This document shows positions 52,648 to 63,240 of a DNA stretch of 64,000 nt, piece by piece; the first letter of the stretch is position 1, and every line of letters begins with the position of its first letter. The notes under the pieces are model-generated. The model was not told the DNA's origin, made no database searches, and saw only the letters and a list, made by a program, of their open reading frames with translations. The stretch spans positions 1,503,001 through 1,567,000 of the forward strand of contig NC_134571.1 in the NCBI RefSeq assembly GCF_050947875.1, given 5' to 3'. The position numbers were made by a program, and so were the translations under genes. The DNA comes from Dermacentor variabilis. Its lineage: Eukaryota; Arthropoda; Arachnida; Ixodida; Ixodidae.

Positions 52648-55236
52648 CGAGGATTAGTACAGGGGAAGTACAGCCTCGGAAGTGATCATAAGCGTATTAG
52701 TCTACAGTTGGGAGCCCTACTCAAAAGAGAAAGGCAGGGAAGCCAAAAAGAGTACGCAAAATTAAATGACGCGCAAATAGCGCAAATAGCGGCTGGCATA
52801 GAGGAAGCAATAAAGAAACATCCCATGGAAAGGTGGGATTATAATCAGTTAGAACTACTCATTAGTACAAAAATAAAAGAGGTAAAAGGAGTAAACCGCT
52901 GGAGAGGAAAGGGGAAGCCACGAAGTTGGTGGAATAAGGAAATTAGAGAGGCCATCGAACAACGACGGTGGGCATCTCGGGAACACAGAGAAGCAAAGAG
53001 GGCGCAGTTATCTGAAGAGGAAATAGGCCAAAAATGGGAATATTATCGACAAAAGAAACAACAAGTGCAGGTCCTCGTCCAGGCTAAAATAAAGCAGTCC
53101 TCTGATCGCTGGCTGGCTGAAGTTCGCGATGCAACTAAAGGGGGGTCAAGAAAATTCTGGAACCATATAAGCTGGCTGGGTAAAGCTAATCACAGAAAAG
53201 AGGAACAGATTCACGATGCCGAAGGAAATTGTTTAGAGGGAGATGACGCTGTGAACTACATTGGTTCAGTTATAGCAGAGTCATTTAGGAAAGACGATAG
53301 GGTAATCGCCCCAAGTGAGGGAGCAACACAGAATAGCATAATAGAAAACAGCTTAGAATTGACCAATCTTAACTGGAAAAAGGCGGAAGCAAATGTTCCA
53401 AAATGCACGTCCGCGAAGATAGACGAAATTCCAATCAAGTTAATTAATGAACTTGGCCCAAGAAGCAAGGAAACGCTGATAAAAGCATTGGAGGCAGTCA
53501 TAACAAATAAGCAAATTCCGCACAGTTGGAAACAGAGTAAAATGAATTTGATTTATAAAGGGAAAGGTGATAAAAAGAACATAAAATCTTTCCGACCAAT
53601 TACGATAACATCAGTTATATATAGGCTGGCGATGCAGGCGGTGAAATTAAAAATGCAGTCATGGGTAGAAAGTAATAGAATACTTGGAGAACTTCAGAAC
53701 GGGTTCAGAAGTGGTAGGCGCTTAGATGATAGCCTGTTCGTGCTTACCCAGTGCATAGAAATAGCTAAGGCGGAAAATAGACCTCTGTATTTAGCCTTCC
53801 TGGACATAAGTGGTGCATACGACAATGTGAACAGGGAACTCCTGTGGAACATATTAAAAGCTGAAGGTATCGGTAATGAGGTAATTGATTTTCTACAGGA
53901 ACCATATCGAGAAAATAATGTTGAAATAACATGGGAAGGAATCAAGAGTACGACAACTGTCGAGATTCACAAAGGATTAAGGCAAGGTTGTCCTCTATCA
54001 CCGCTGCTGTTCATGCTTTATATGATAAGCATGGAAAGAAGGTTACAACGAAGCAATCTAGGGTATAATCTGTCGTACAGATTAGGCGAAAAGGTTGTGG
54101 AGCAACGACTACCGGGTTTAATGTATGCGGACGATATTGTACTGTTAGCAGATAGCCAGGAAGATTTGCAAACTCTGGTTAATTACTGTGGGGACGAAGG
54201 AGACAGTTTAGGTTTCAGTTTTAGTGCAGCTAAGTCCGGTGGGATGTTTTTAAACGATACAACTGATCAGGAGCTTACAATACAAGGCCACGAAATACCC
54301 CGAGTGGCCGAATACAATTATCTCGGGGTATGGATGAACAAAGGGCAGATGTACACGGAAAAGCACGAACAGTCTCCAATAGCAAAAGGGCGAAGAGATG
54401 CCGGGATAATGAAACATAAGGCATTGTGGGGTTACGACAGGTATGAGGTACTGAGAGGCATTTGGAAGGGAGTAATGGTGCCGGGGCTTACTTTCGGGAA
54501 TGCGGTCCTGTGTTTAAGGGCAGAGGTTCAGTCGAGACTAGAAGTAAATCAGAGAGCTGTGGGAAGGTTAGCACTAGGTGCCCACGGGAAAACCACAAAC
54601 GAAGCAGTACAGGGAGATATGGGCTGGGCATCATTCGAAGCATGGGAAGCTCAGAGTAAAATCCTATATGAAAAACGTCTGAGGAAATTGGATGATAACA
54701 GGTGGGCAGCTAAGGTGTTTAAATACCTATACAAAAAGAGCGTTGACTCACAATGGCGGAAAAGAACTAGGAAGCTAACCAGTAAGTATGCCAGACACGA
54801 GGACGAAAAAGGACAGAGCATTAAACGACAGGTTAGAAATGCGGAAGGTAAAAATTGGATAAATTCAATGGAAAAGAAGCATAGTGTAGAACTATATCGA
54901 TACTGGAAACAGCAGATCAGGAAGGAAGCGTCTTATGATAACTCAAGAGGCAGTGCCCTACTCTTTGAAGCTAGATCAGGATGTCTTAGAACGCGGAGCT
55001 ATAAAAAGAAATTTAACGAAGAAGAAGACACATGTACTGTGTGTGGTAAATATGTAGAAACGATGGAACACCTCATACTAGAATGTGATGGTATCAATCC
55101 CGATGTCGATGCGGCCACAGTCACCCTTCCTGAGGCCCTAGGGTTCAGAGATGATAGTCATGTAAATAAATATGCGGTGGAAATTAGCAAAGGGCGATTG
55201 GAGGATTGGTGGCTCAAAAGCAGAGAGGTGACATAA
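52648..55236 (+). CDS. LINE ORF2 reverse transcriptase (copy A), open
   Basis: About 860 codons without a stop. Motifs: KGKPRSWWNKEIREAIEQRR; IYKGKGDKKNIKSFRPITIT; GELQNGFRSGRRLDDSLFVL; FLDISGAYDNVNRELLW; HKGLRQGCPLSPLLFMLYM; the catalytic LMYADDIVLLAD; YNYLGVWMNKGQ; and a C-terminal Cys/His knuckle CTVCGKYVETMEHLILEC. It would reverse transcribe the LINE RNA at a nicked target. Lacking the endonuclease, it cannot act alone. The frame is open further upstream to 52399, but those ~83 codons are flanking GC-rich DNA. Confidence 0.88.
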   Translation, partial: RGLVQGKYSLGSDHKRISLQLGALLKRERQGSQKEYAKLNDAQIAQIAAGIEEAIKKHPMERWDYNQLELLISTKIKEVKGVNRWRGKGKPRSWWNKEIREAIEQRRWASREHREAKRAQLSEEEIGQKWEYYRQKKQQVQVLVQAKIKQSSDRWLAEVRDATKGGSRKFWNHISWLGKANHRKEEQIHDAEGNCLEGDDAVNYIGSVIAESFRKDDRVIAPSEGATQNSIIENSLELTNLNWKKAEANVPKCTSAKIDEIPIKLINELGPRSKETLIKALEAVITNKQIPHSWKQSKMNLIYKGKGDKKNIKSFRPITITSVIYRLAMQAVKLKMQSWVESNRILGELQNGFRSGRRLDDSLFVLTQCIEIAKAENRPLYLAFLDISGAYDNVNRELLWNILKAEGIGNEVIDFLQEPYRENNVEITWEGIKSTTTVEIHKGLRQGCPLSPLLFMLYMISMERRLQRSNLGYNLSYRLGEKVVEQRLPGLMYADDIVLLADSQEDLQTLVNYCGDEGDSLGFSFSAAKSGGMFLNDTTDQELTIQGHEIPRVAEYNYLGVWMNKGQMYTEKHEQSPIAKGRRDAGIMKHKALWGYDRYEVLRGIWKGVMVPGLTFGNAVLCLRAEVQSRLEVNQRAVGRLALGAHGKTTNEAVQGDMGWASFEAWEAQSKILYEKRLRKLDDNRWAAKVFKYLYKKSVDSQWRKRTRKLTSKYARHEDEKGQSIKRQVRNAEGKNWINSMEKKHSVELYRYWKQQIRKEASYDNSRGSALLFEARSGCLRTRSYKKKFNEEEDTCTVCGKYVETMEHLILECDGINPDVDAATVTLPEALGFRDDSHVNKYAVEISKGRLEDWWLKSREVT

Positions 55237-55392
55237 GGTTAAAAGGGTAGGAAGACGTATTTAAAGAAAATCGAGAAATACAATAACACACAACACAGAT
55301 AAAAATAAAAGGCAAAATAAAAATCTGAGCATGGTGGCAACTACCATCGCCCCGTTTCAAAGGGGACGCTCCTACCTTCCATCCATCCATCG
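52648..55392 (+). mobile_element. 5'-truncated CR1-like LINE (copy A)
   Basis: It starts within the last endonuclease motif (GSDHKRI, about 52670), runs through a complete RT to the stop at 55234-55236, and ends with a 3' UTR whose last part reads ctaccatcgccccgtttcaa and a CATC tail (55378-55391). Truncated at the 5' end, lacking ORF1 and nearly all endonuclease. It is followed at once by a related LINE in the same orientation. Confidence 0.85.
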
Positions 55393-55829
55393 ATTAGAGT
55401 CAGGAACTACAGTTCCTGACACTACAGATAACCTGTTCGCGGTGTCGCCGTGTCGTAAGCTGTTCGTACGGACGCTCCTGTGGTCGAGGCTTCAGCGACT
55501 TCGTTCGTAGGTAAGTACTTTTTTTTATCTTTATTAGCTAGTGTTTTGAAGTGTTTTCTGTTGCATGGAGTAGAGGCGCAAATTTTGAATTCTTGGTTAG
55601 AGTAGCAAACGTACCGGCTTTGTCTAGGTCTGGCGGCTCCCCCGTTAGGCCTAGTTGATAGGAGGGACCTATTGATAGCCTTAGTTAATTCTTTCAGCTA
55701 GCTCCTCGGATTCTTACATGGGGTAGGGAGTGATAATTCTTTATTTTAGTTTGGGATAGCGGTCGAGGACGGCTTCGCTTGAGTGATTTGGCGAACTTCC
55801 TCGTTGGGCCTAGGTACGTAGGACTAGCG

Positions 55830-56201
55830 ATGAAATCGAAGAACGCGAAGGCCGCGGGGGACGGGGAGAAAGTGCAGTCCGACGAGTGCCTGCGATGGTG
55901 CTTCCTCGACGAAACTAAGTTCCAGAATTTAGCAGACGCGGAGGGGTCTAGCTTCACGTGCAGGTCGTGCGAGGGCGTCAGGGAAGCCGTCCAAAAACTG
56001 GAAGGGAATTGGGCGGCTAAGTTCGACGAGCTTAAGGCAGATCTGAGGGAGGAACAGGAGAAGCGGGTAGCACTGCAGGCGAAAGTTGACAATTTCGTCA
56101 AGGTGGAGGCGGCCCAGGCCGCGCAGTTAGTAAGGACCGTGGCCGAGCTTGAGGAAGAAAAAGAAAAGAGCGCCGAACTGGAAAGGCGGCTCGACGCATA
56201 G
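55830..56201 (+). pseudogene. LINE ORF1 N-terminus: Cys-rich finger and coiled coil
   Basis: It starts MKSKNAKAAGDGEKVQSDEC. A Cys cluster (CLRWCFLDETKF, then FTCRSCEGV) resembles the PHD-like finger found in CR1-type ORF1 proteins. It is followed by a long Lys/Glu/Leu heptad region (ADLREEQEKRVALQAKVDNF ... AELEEEKEKSAELERRLDA), a coiled coil for oligomerisation. The TAG at 56199-56201 comes before the esterase, so ORF1 is broken. Confidence 0.75.
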
Positions 56202-56439
56202 CGGAGAAGGTCGAGTCAGGACAACAAAGTGCTGGCAAAAACTCAGAAAGTAGGGTAGAACCTACAGGCGAAGTGGGAGGCAGGGAGCCAGAGCAAGCCG
56301 TCCTCAGCTCGCCGCCGGTGAAACGGCGTAGTTATAGTGAAGCTGCACAACGCGCCCCGAGTGAGGCGACACTGCAGCCATAGGGGCGCCAGCGGGCGCA
56401 AAGGGAGGGGCAGCGGACACAGGCTGCAGTCGAACGGTT

Positions 56440-57012
56440 TGCACGTAGAAGGGTCCTGGTGATAGGGGACTCCAATGTGGGGAGGGCCGAACAGGGCGTG
56501 ATGGTGAGAGTGAAGGCGGACGGACAAGTACAGGTGGAGGCGCAAGCGGGCAAGGGCATGGCGGAAGCAATGACCAAGGCGCGGGAAGTAGTTGGGGTCA
56601 GCACGGAGAGCGACAGCTTGGTCATTATGCATTCTGGGCTCAATGACGTGCTTAAGGGGAGAAGCCAGGACCTTGAGAGGCACATTGACACATTGAGACT
56701 GGGCTGAGTAAGCTTAGAGAGGCCTCCGGGAGGGTGCATGTGACCATATGCACTATCCCAGAGGTCCAGGGCCAGGCTTACCAGGTAGAAAGGAGGGTGG
56801 TTGAGGCCAATCGGGTCATTAGGAGTCTGAGCGGACGACTCGGGTACAGCGTGATGGAGGTCAACAGGGACGTGTACGGAACCGGCTTCCGGCCTTTTGT
56901 GCAGGATGGCATTCACTACAGTGGTGCCACTGGCAAACGGATAGGGGGCAGGATGGGTCGCCAGGCAACAGCTTTTTTAGGGGGACCCAGAGCCCTGAAA
57001 GTAGCAGTATAG
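56440..57012 (+). pseudogene. LINE ORF1 esterase (SGNH-like) domain
   Basis: VLVIGDSNVGRAEQG carries the GDSN block of SGNH hydrolases. VIMHSGLNDVLKG gives the G-x-N-D block, and DGIHYSGATGKRIGGRMGRQ the D-x-x-H block. Known: CR1-group LINE ORF1 proteins commonly carry such an esterase; its role is thought to involve membranes or nucleoprotein but is unsettled. A frame change between 56707 and 56734 separates the two halves. Confidence 0.8.
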
Positions 57013-57123
57013 GCGTGGACGATTCGAGGCAGGAGCCACCCAACACGCAAACATTGGTACTGTAGGAGAGGTGACAGGAATAAGCGCAAGAGCCAAATTA
57101 AGTCAGACATAGGGTTCATTAAC

Positions 57124-60100
57124 ATGCAAGGTGGCAGAAATAGGCTAAAATGGGAGGAAATCGAAGAACAACTAAGACAGGAGAACTTAATGGTTTATGG
57201 GTTTGTAGAGGCACATCTTAGGGACATGGAACAACCGCCCTGTAATCCTGATTATGCATGGGAATACTGCAACAGAGTGCAGGGTAGCAGAAAGGGTGGG
57301 GGAATTGGAGCGCTCATTCATAAAAATACAAATTGGCAAAGGGTCAAACAGGAATGCAAGGAGCATTTATGGCTAAAAGGAAAAGTAGCAGGGGCGAAAA
57401 CACTTCTAGGCTTTGTATACCTTGGACAGGATCAAATGCTAAAGAGGAAAACAAAAAAATGTTGGACTGTATAGCAGCGGACATCAATGAGCTAGGAAAA
57501 GGATGTGAAGTAATTGTATTAGGAGACATGAATGCGCATGTTGAAGATATGGATGGGTACACGGACTCCACAGGTAACATGCTGCTGGATATGTGTAAGA
57601 GACTTAACTTAGTTGTCTGTAACTCTACTGAAAAGTGTGACGGGATCATAACATGGGAGGTAGGGGATCGACACTCGACAATAGATTATGCGTTAATGTC
57701 ACATAGGATGTACGATAGATTAGGAGCCATGATTATAGATGAACAGGGCTCCAGAAGTACAGGTAGCGACCACAAACGTATCAAGTTGAGTTTTAAGAGG
57801 GAAACTAAAGCACGAACGACGCGCGAGGAAACGCCAGATGTGATTTTTTACTCAGAAGACCAAGTGGAAATAGCGGCCAAACAAATTGAAGAGGAAATAT
57901 CAGAGGGCACTGAAACTGATTGGACTTACCCAAAGTTAATGAGACTATTTGAGCGTGAGCTAGGTAAGGCGCGAGTCAGGAAAACAAGGCAAGGGATACG
58001 AAAACTCAAGAGCTGGTGGGATGAAGAGGTTAAGAAGGCCATAAAGAAACGTCAGGAAGCCTCCAGGGAACACAGGTATTCCAAAAGTAAGGGAGAACCT
58101 GAAGCAGAAGTAGAGAGGAAATGGGTAAACTACATAAAATGCAAAAGGGAAGCATCTTATTTGATCAACGAGAAAATCAAGACAAAAGGGTCCCAATGGC
58201 TGTCAAAAATAAGCAATAAAAAAGATAAACAGGCAGCTAGAAAATTCTGGCAACATCTGAACTCCTTGGGTAATAGGACAAGCAGAGGTATATAGTAACA
58301 GCTCAAGGTACTCGGTTAGAAGGAGAGGCGGCAATGGAGCATATAGGAACCATGATGAGGGAAAAATTTACAAAACAGACAAATGGTACATGCAGTACGT
58401 CGGAGAGGGATAGCCCGGTCAACCCACTGCTTTCGCTTGGACAAATAGAGTGGGAAAGGGCGGAGAAGAGGGTACCAAGTAGCACATCGGCAGGCCCCGA
58501 TGGTATTCCAATTATGTTAATAAAGAAATTGGGCCCGAAATCTAAGAAAGCATTGAGGGAGATGGTGAGCAAAATGCTAGTGGATGGTAAAGTACCTGAC
58601 GAATGGAGGCTAAGTAGGATGAGAATGATATATAAGGGAAAGGGGGACAAAGCTGACATAAATAACTAACGGCCTATAACAGTGACGTCAGTGGTTTACA
58701 GGGTGGTTATGCAGATTATAAAGGACAGACTGCAGGCATGGGTAGAGAACGAGGGGGTACTTGGAGAGCTACAAAATGGGTTCCGGAAGCATAGGAGGCT
58801 AGAAGACAATCTGTTCTCGCTAACACAGTGCATTGAAATAGCTGAAAAGGAACACAGACCCCTATGGCTGGCTTTTTTGGACATCAAGGGAGCCTATGAC
58901 AGTGTACTTCAAGAGGGCTTGTGGGGCATTCTGGAAACTTTAGGATGCAAGATGGAGTAACCAATTTCTTAAAAGATATCTATAAAGGTAACCGGGTGAT
59001 TATACAATGGGAAAAGCAGGTTTCGGAGCCTGTAATGATTCGGCGGGGGCTTAGGCAGAGGTGCCCATTGTCACCTCTGATGTTTATGCTGTACCTACAA
59101 GGTTTAGAGGCCAAAATACAGCAAAGCAGACTCGGCTTCAACCTATCATTTTTCAAACAAGGAAAATTGATTGAGCAGTCATTACCAGGACTGATGTACG
59201 CGGATGATATTGTATTAATGGCTGACAATGCAGAAGATCTGCAGGAATTAATGGACATATGTGGTACAGAAGGAGACAGATTAGGCTTGAAGTTTAGCAA
59301 AGAAAAATCAGCAGTCATGATTTTTAATGATAACATTTGCGGCGAGCATAAGATACAGGCGGCCACGCTGGAGATAGTCGATAAATACAAGTACCTTGGT
59401 ATGTTGATAAATATTGGCTTTGAGTATCTGACAGAGTACGAAAAATATCTAACGACTAAAGGTAACAGAAGTGCAGCGATTATGAAGAGTAGGGCACTGT
59501 GGAACTACAATAGGTACGAGGTAGTACGAGGGATATGGAAGGGGGTAATGGTACCAGGCCTGACTTTTGCCAATGCAGTTCTATGTATTAGAACAGAGAC
59601 CCGGCAACAGTTGGAAATTAGGCAACGTGGTGTGGGTAGGCTCGCTCTGGGAGCACATGGCAAGACACCAAATCTTGGAGTGCAGGGGGATCTGGGTTGG
59701 TCTTCTTTCGAGGGCAGAGAGGCTAGTAGCAAGACAGCATTTGAGGAGCGATTGAGAAAAATGGGGGAAATTCGGTGGGCTAGGAAGGTTTTCAGTTACT
59801 TATACACGAGGAATGTTGACACGAGGTGGAGGAAGCGAACTAGAAAATTGACAAGCAAATACTTGGGCAGTAGCGGGGGGACAAGTAAGGAATCATCTGT
59901 CAAGAAAAAGGTTAAGGAGACAGAGAGGGGTATGTGGAGTACAGAGATGCAAACCAAATCGGCATTGGAGACATACAGGACGTTTAAGCAAGAAATAGCC
60001 AAAGAAAATATTTACGATAACTTTAAGGGAAGCTCATTGTTGTTTGAAGCCAGGACAGGTGTACTGCGGACTAAAACGTACCGAGCCAGATACCAGGAGA

Positions 60101-60312
60101 TAGATTTGGTGTGCGAGGCGTGTGGAGAGGAGGAGGAAACGGCTGAACACCTGATACTTGCTTGTAAACAACTTCACCCTGCAGTTGAATCTAACGGGGA
60201 ACTATTCAAAGCTTTGGGTTTTAAAGACAGTGAAAGTAGAAGAGACTTTGAACAGGTAGAAATAACTAAACGGAGACTATCTGACTGGTGGATAATATCA
60301 ACGAAAAAGTAA
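57124..60312 (+). pseudogene. LINE ORF2 endonuclease and RT (copy B), frameshifted
   Basis: Endonuclease: GFVEAHLRD and GSRKGGGIGALIHK (57124 on), then VIVLGDMNAHVEDMDGYTDS, ITWEVGDRHSTIDYALMSHR and STGSDHKRIKL. RT: SAGPDGIPIMLIKKLG, IYKGKGDKADINN, GELQNGFRKHRRLEDNLFSL, FLDIKGAYDSVLQEGLW, RRGLRQRCPLSPLMFMLYLQ, LMYADDIVLMAD, and the tail CEACGEEEETAEHLILAC. Lesions: frame changes near 57420, 58295 and 58955 and an in-frame TAA at 58667-58669. All catalytic residues of both domains appear present. Confidence 0.88.
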
Positions 60313-60423
60313 AGGAGTAAATACATAGGTAAGCATGCATATAGAACCATTAAAGGCTAGGTGGCGCGCGCTGCCGCCGCCCGATTCAAAGGGTTGAGCC
60401 TCAATCATCCATCCATCCATCGA

Positions 60424-61577
60424 TGGTCGGTGCGCACCGGTGTGGTTGATAGAGGATGAATAAGGCGCCCCGGTGCGCACCGGAGCGGGGGATCGAGGAC
60501 TCTATCAATATATGACGCTGCCTAGGTACAACGGAGTTGGTTTCTTAGCGCGTGTTGTAGGCGTTTGTCCCTAAGCATTCCGGCATTGCGGACTCTGCGG
60601 AGTGGGGTCGAGTTTGTTTACGCTCCGACGCTGGCTTCGGGCGCGGTAAAATAGGGGAAGCAGCAGGCACTGACGCCCGATTTGGCGACCCCTCTGTCGG
60701 GCAGACTGTCTGGCACCTGTCAGTCAGTCGTGGCGGATCATAGCTTTATCGCGCCTTACGGCGATGTACCTTGTATAACATCACAGATGTTTCTGTGGGA
60801 GCAGTAGCGACCGTAGTAGAGCCCGGGCGCCATATAGATTGAAAATCTAGAAGGCAGCTCGAGTGTCTTAGCAATCGCGGTTGAACGCAAGTGGCTGAAA
60901 GGCAGCCGGTAAGGATGACTGACTCAGCACCAGCGCCGCAGGCGCGAGCTAGAACCTGGACTGGTCCTAAGGTTGGCGCTCACTGAGGCCTGCGCGTGCT
61001 AGGGGTGTATAAGATCGGCTGCCCGCTATCGCTGACAGCCAATTCTTTATGCGAATACCCCCTGGCACGCTTCGGCCTACGCGGCCACAAGGCACGGGCC
61101 GCCATGCTTCCAGCTTTGATGCTTCCCCCCCCCCATCTACCCCTTGGGTGACCTCCATTGAGTTTCTAAATAAATACTATATTATACTAATATGAAACTC
61201 TATGGGTTACCTGGAGCTCCTGCGCCGCCTGCTTTATTATAACCTCAGGTGCTCTCCTGAGGCCTCCGTTTACCGGTTACGTGTGCCCTCCTGGAGCAGT
61301 GCTTGTAAAAAATCCAATCTATCGTCGCGACGAAAAAAAGCGACCCGCGACTTATACAACACCAGTTAGAACCTTGCCCCTTCAAACACAGTGATCACCA
61401 AATGGGGCATCCGTGCCCACTGCCTGACCGCGCGGGCAGCCAGCGGCGGACGAACGACCGGGTACGCGCAACGCCGGCCCATTTAATTGCGGCACAGTAA
61501 ACGAAGCTATACTCAATTATTATCGCGTAAAATCTAATTTTATTTCTGAAGTATCTTATATGATGTACAATGGGTGT
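60424..61577. other. GC-rich sequence, unclassified
   Basis: It contains two copies of ggtgcgcaccgg (60428-60439 and 60471-60482) and a C-run near 61125. No coding domain. It may be the continuation of the nrm 5' region displaced by the two LINEs. Confidence 0.35.
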
Positions 61578-61617
61578 CATAGAGTTTCCTACAAGAATTT
61601 TTGTAGGAAACTCTATG
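61578..61617. repeat. Perfect 17-bp inverted repeat
   Basis: catagagtttcctacaa (61578-61594) and its exact complement (61601-61617) flank a 6-bp loop gaattt. Strong hairpin potential; no associated gene seen. Confidence 0.85.
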
Positions 61618-61799
61618 CAATGTGTTACATAAACTTTGTATGACTGAGATTGAAAGCACGGCTTACTATATGGTTTATGAACAGGGCACACCAGGGTATG
61701 CATTCTTGTGCGATTCTGTTCCCGATTTTACGCCAGGGATTAATTATTTATTTATTTTTACAACAGCAATAACAACCATGCATGCACTTATATAAATAT

Positions 61800-63240
61800 A
61801 TTCATTATATTGGCGGCGAGGAGTTACGTAGTCGCCATCTATCGGAAGCGCCTCGCTGGCGTAGTATGAGGGATCACGCGGCGCGCTCCTCATAGGTTTC
61901 GCTGTCAGCGCTTACTGAAAACACCCCGCGCGAGCTCTCCAGGACATTTCTGTAAGTACTTTGGAAACGAGAGAAGTTTTTTACTGTCTAAATAATAATC
62001 TTGGGCAAACTGAAAGCCCAGAATCGTTTACAGACGTTGTCTCTTTACCGAATACGTACAGTGAACGCCACTGCGCGCGGTCGCCGCGATGGAGTCTCTC
62101 GAACCGGCTTCTTGCGTGAAAGGTAGGCAAACGCTGAGAGCAAACTATGTGAAATATGTTCTTATAGTGTTTGTATAACTAAATGGAGCGTAATAGAACG
62201 AAGCCTCAATGCATCGATCGCACAGGTTCGCAGCGACCGACTGCGCGTCTGCATGCTTGTCCGCGCACTGTTTCGCTTTCGCCGCGTGCGCGTTTTGACA
62301 CCGTGCCATGAGCTTTAGGCCGCAGAATATGAGCATTTGACAGTATACAAGCAATCATTGCTGCGTGGGCGCTATCAGAGCTGTTCAAAAATAATTTCAT
62401 TGTAGAGACTTCGACGCCTACGGGGACTGTGATGTGCCGTCGCGACGATTCAATCTTTTTTTTTTCTGAATTCTTTGACCTTTCAATATTATTTCTCGAG
62501 TTGCGTCGCACTGTATGTTTATCGGTGTTCTCAGCATGCAATTTCCCGCTGCTCCTTTTTTGTAATTCAGGGCAATAATTTATAACACAAACATGACCAT
62601 ATGCCATGCTTTCTTTAAATGTGCTTCTTACCGCTCCCTTTCCACTCCACTGAACTTGCCAGTATGCATCAACAAGGTCATAGACCAAACCGTCATGACA
62701 TTAGTCGGGCAGCGGACTCGGGCGAGCGTCTCAGTGCGCGTTTTCCGAACATCGCAGACCCGGCGCCGTAGCAGAAATCTTCCTCGCGTCTGTGCTTGCT
62801 GCATACCCGAGCTGTAGCCGATGACTGTTTGCCGGCTTTATGTTTCGCGAGCCAAGCTTCACGCAGCTTATTGTCCTGCGGCTACGTGTGAATAAGGCTG
62901 ACACCGCCCTCCGTTACGTACGTCCGGCCCTGCGGCACCGAGCAGTAGCCTACCATGTTGCGCGCCTTCAAAGGCAGCCACTACCTATTGTAGTGCTTTC
63001 AAGCGTTGTAAAGGAGACACTCGAAGCGGGAAAATTTCGCCGCTAAATGAAGACCGCAGCGTACGAGGGAATTGAAACTCTCGTTTTCAGCTCGCTTCGG
63101 CGCTCCCGAAGCAGCCGACGCGGCCGCTATGTCCACGTGATCCCTAATAGCACGTCACGCCGATGGTGGCGCCAGCTTTTCTAGTGGTGGAGCTCGAGAC
63201 CAATATTTATGGAAATAAAAATGTTGTATTGTGAGAAAGT
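61800..63240. other. Unclassified GC-rich block, possible promoter and first exon
   Basis: GC-rich DNA with cgcgatggagtctctcgaac at 62086 on, where ATG at 62090 gives MESLEPASCVK before a gtaggc donor-like site (62122). This could be a first coding exon on +, but no second exon is visible. A T-run lies near 62457. From 63141 a phrase cacgtcacgccgatggtggc precedes tagtggtggagctcgagacc and an AT-rich end. Confidence 0.25.

Larger units (their letters stand above)
55393..60423 (+). mobile_element. Near full-length CR1-like LINE (copy B)
   Basis: Layout on +: 5' region, ORF1 with zinc-finger-like and coiled-coil segments (55830-56201) and SGNH-like esterase (56440-57012), ORF2 endonuclease and RT (57124-60312), 3' UTR (attcaaagggttgagcc) and a CATC tail (60405-60421). 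Multiple frameshifts. The start is approximate because the 5' end has no marker; a 10-bp perfect inverted repeat lies at 55399-55420. Confidence 0.8.

Noticed and set aside
55694..56916. Minus-strand long frames opposite LINE copy B ORF1
   Set aside because: Shadows of GC-rich ORF1 coding; the + strand carries recognisable Cys-finger, coiled-coil and esterase motifs.
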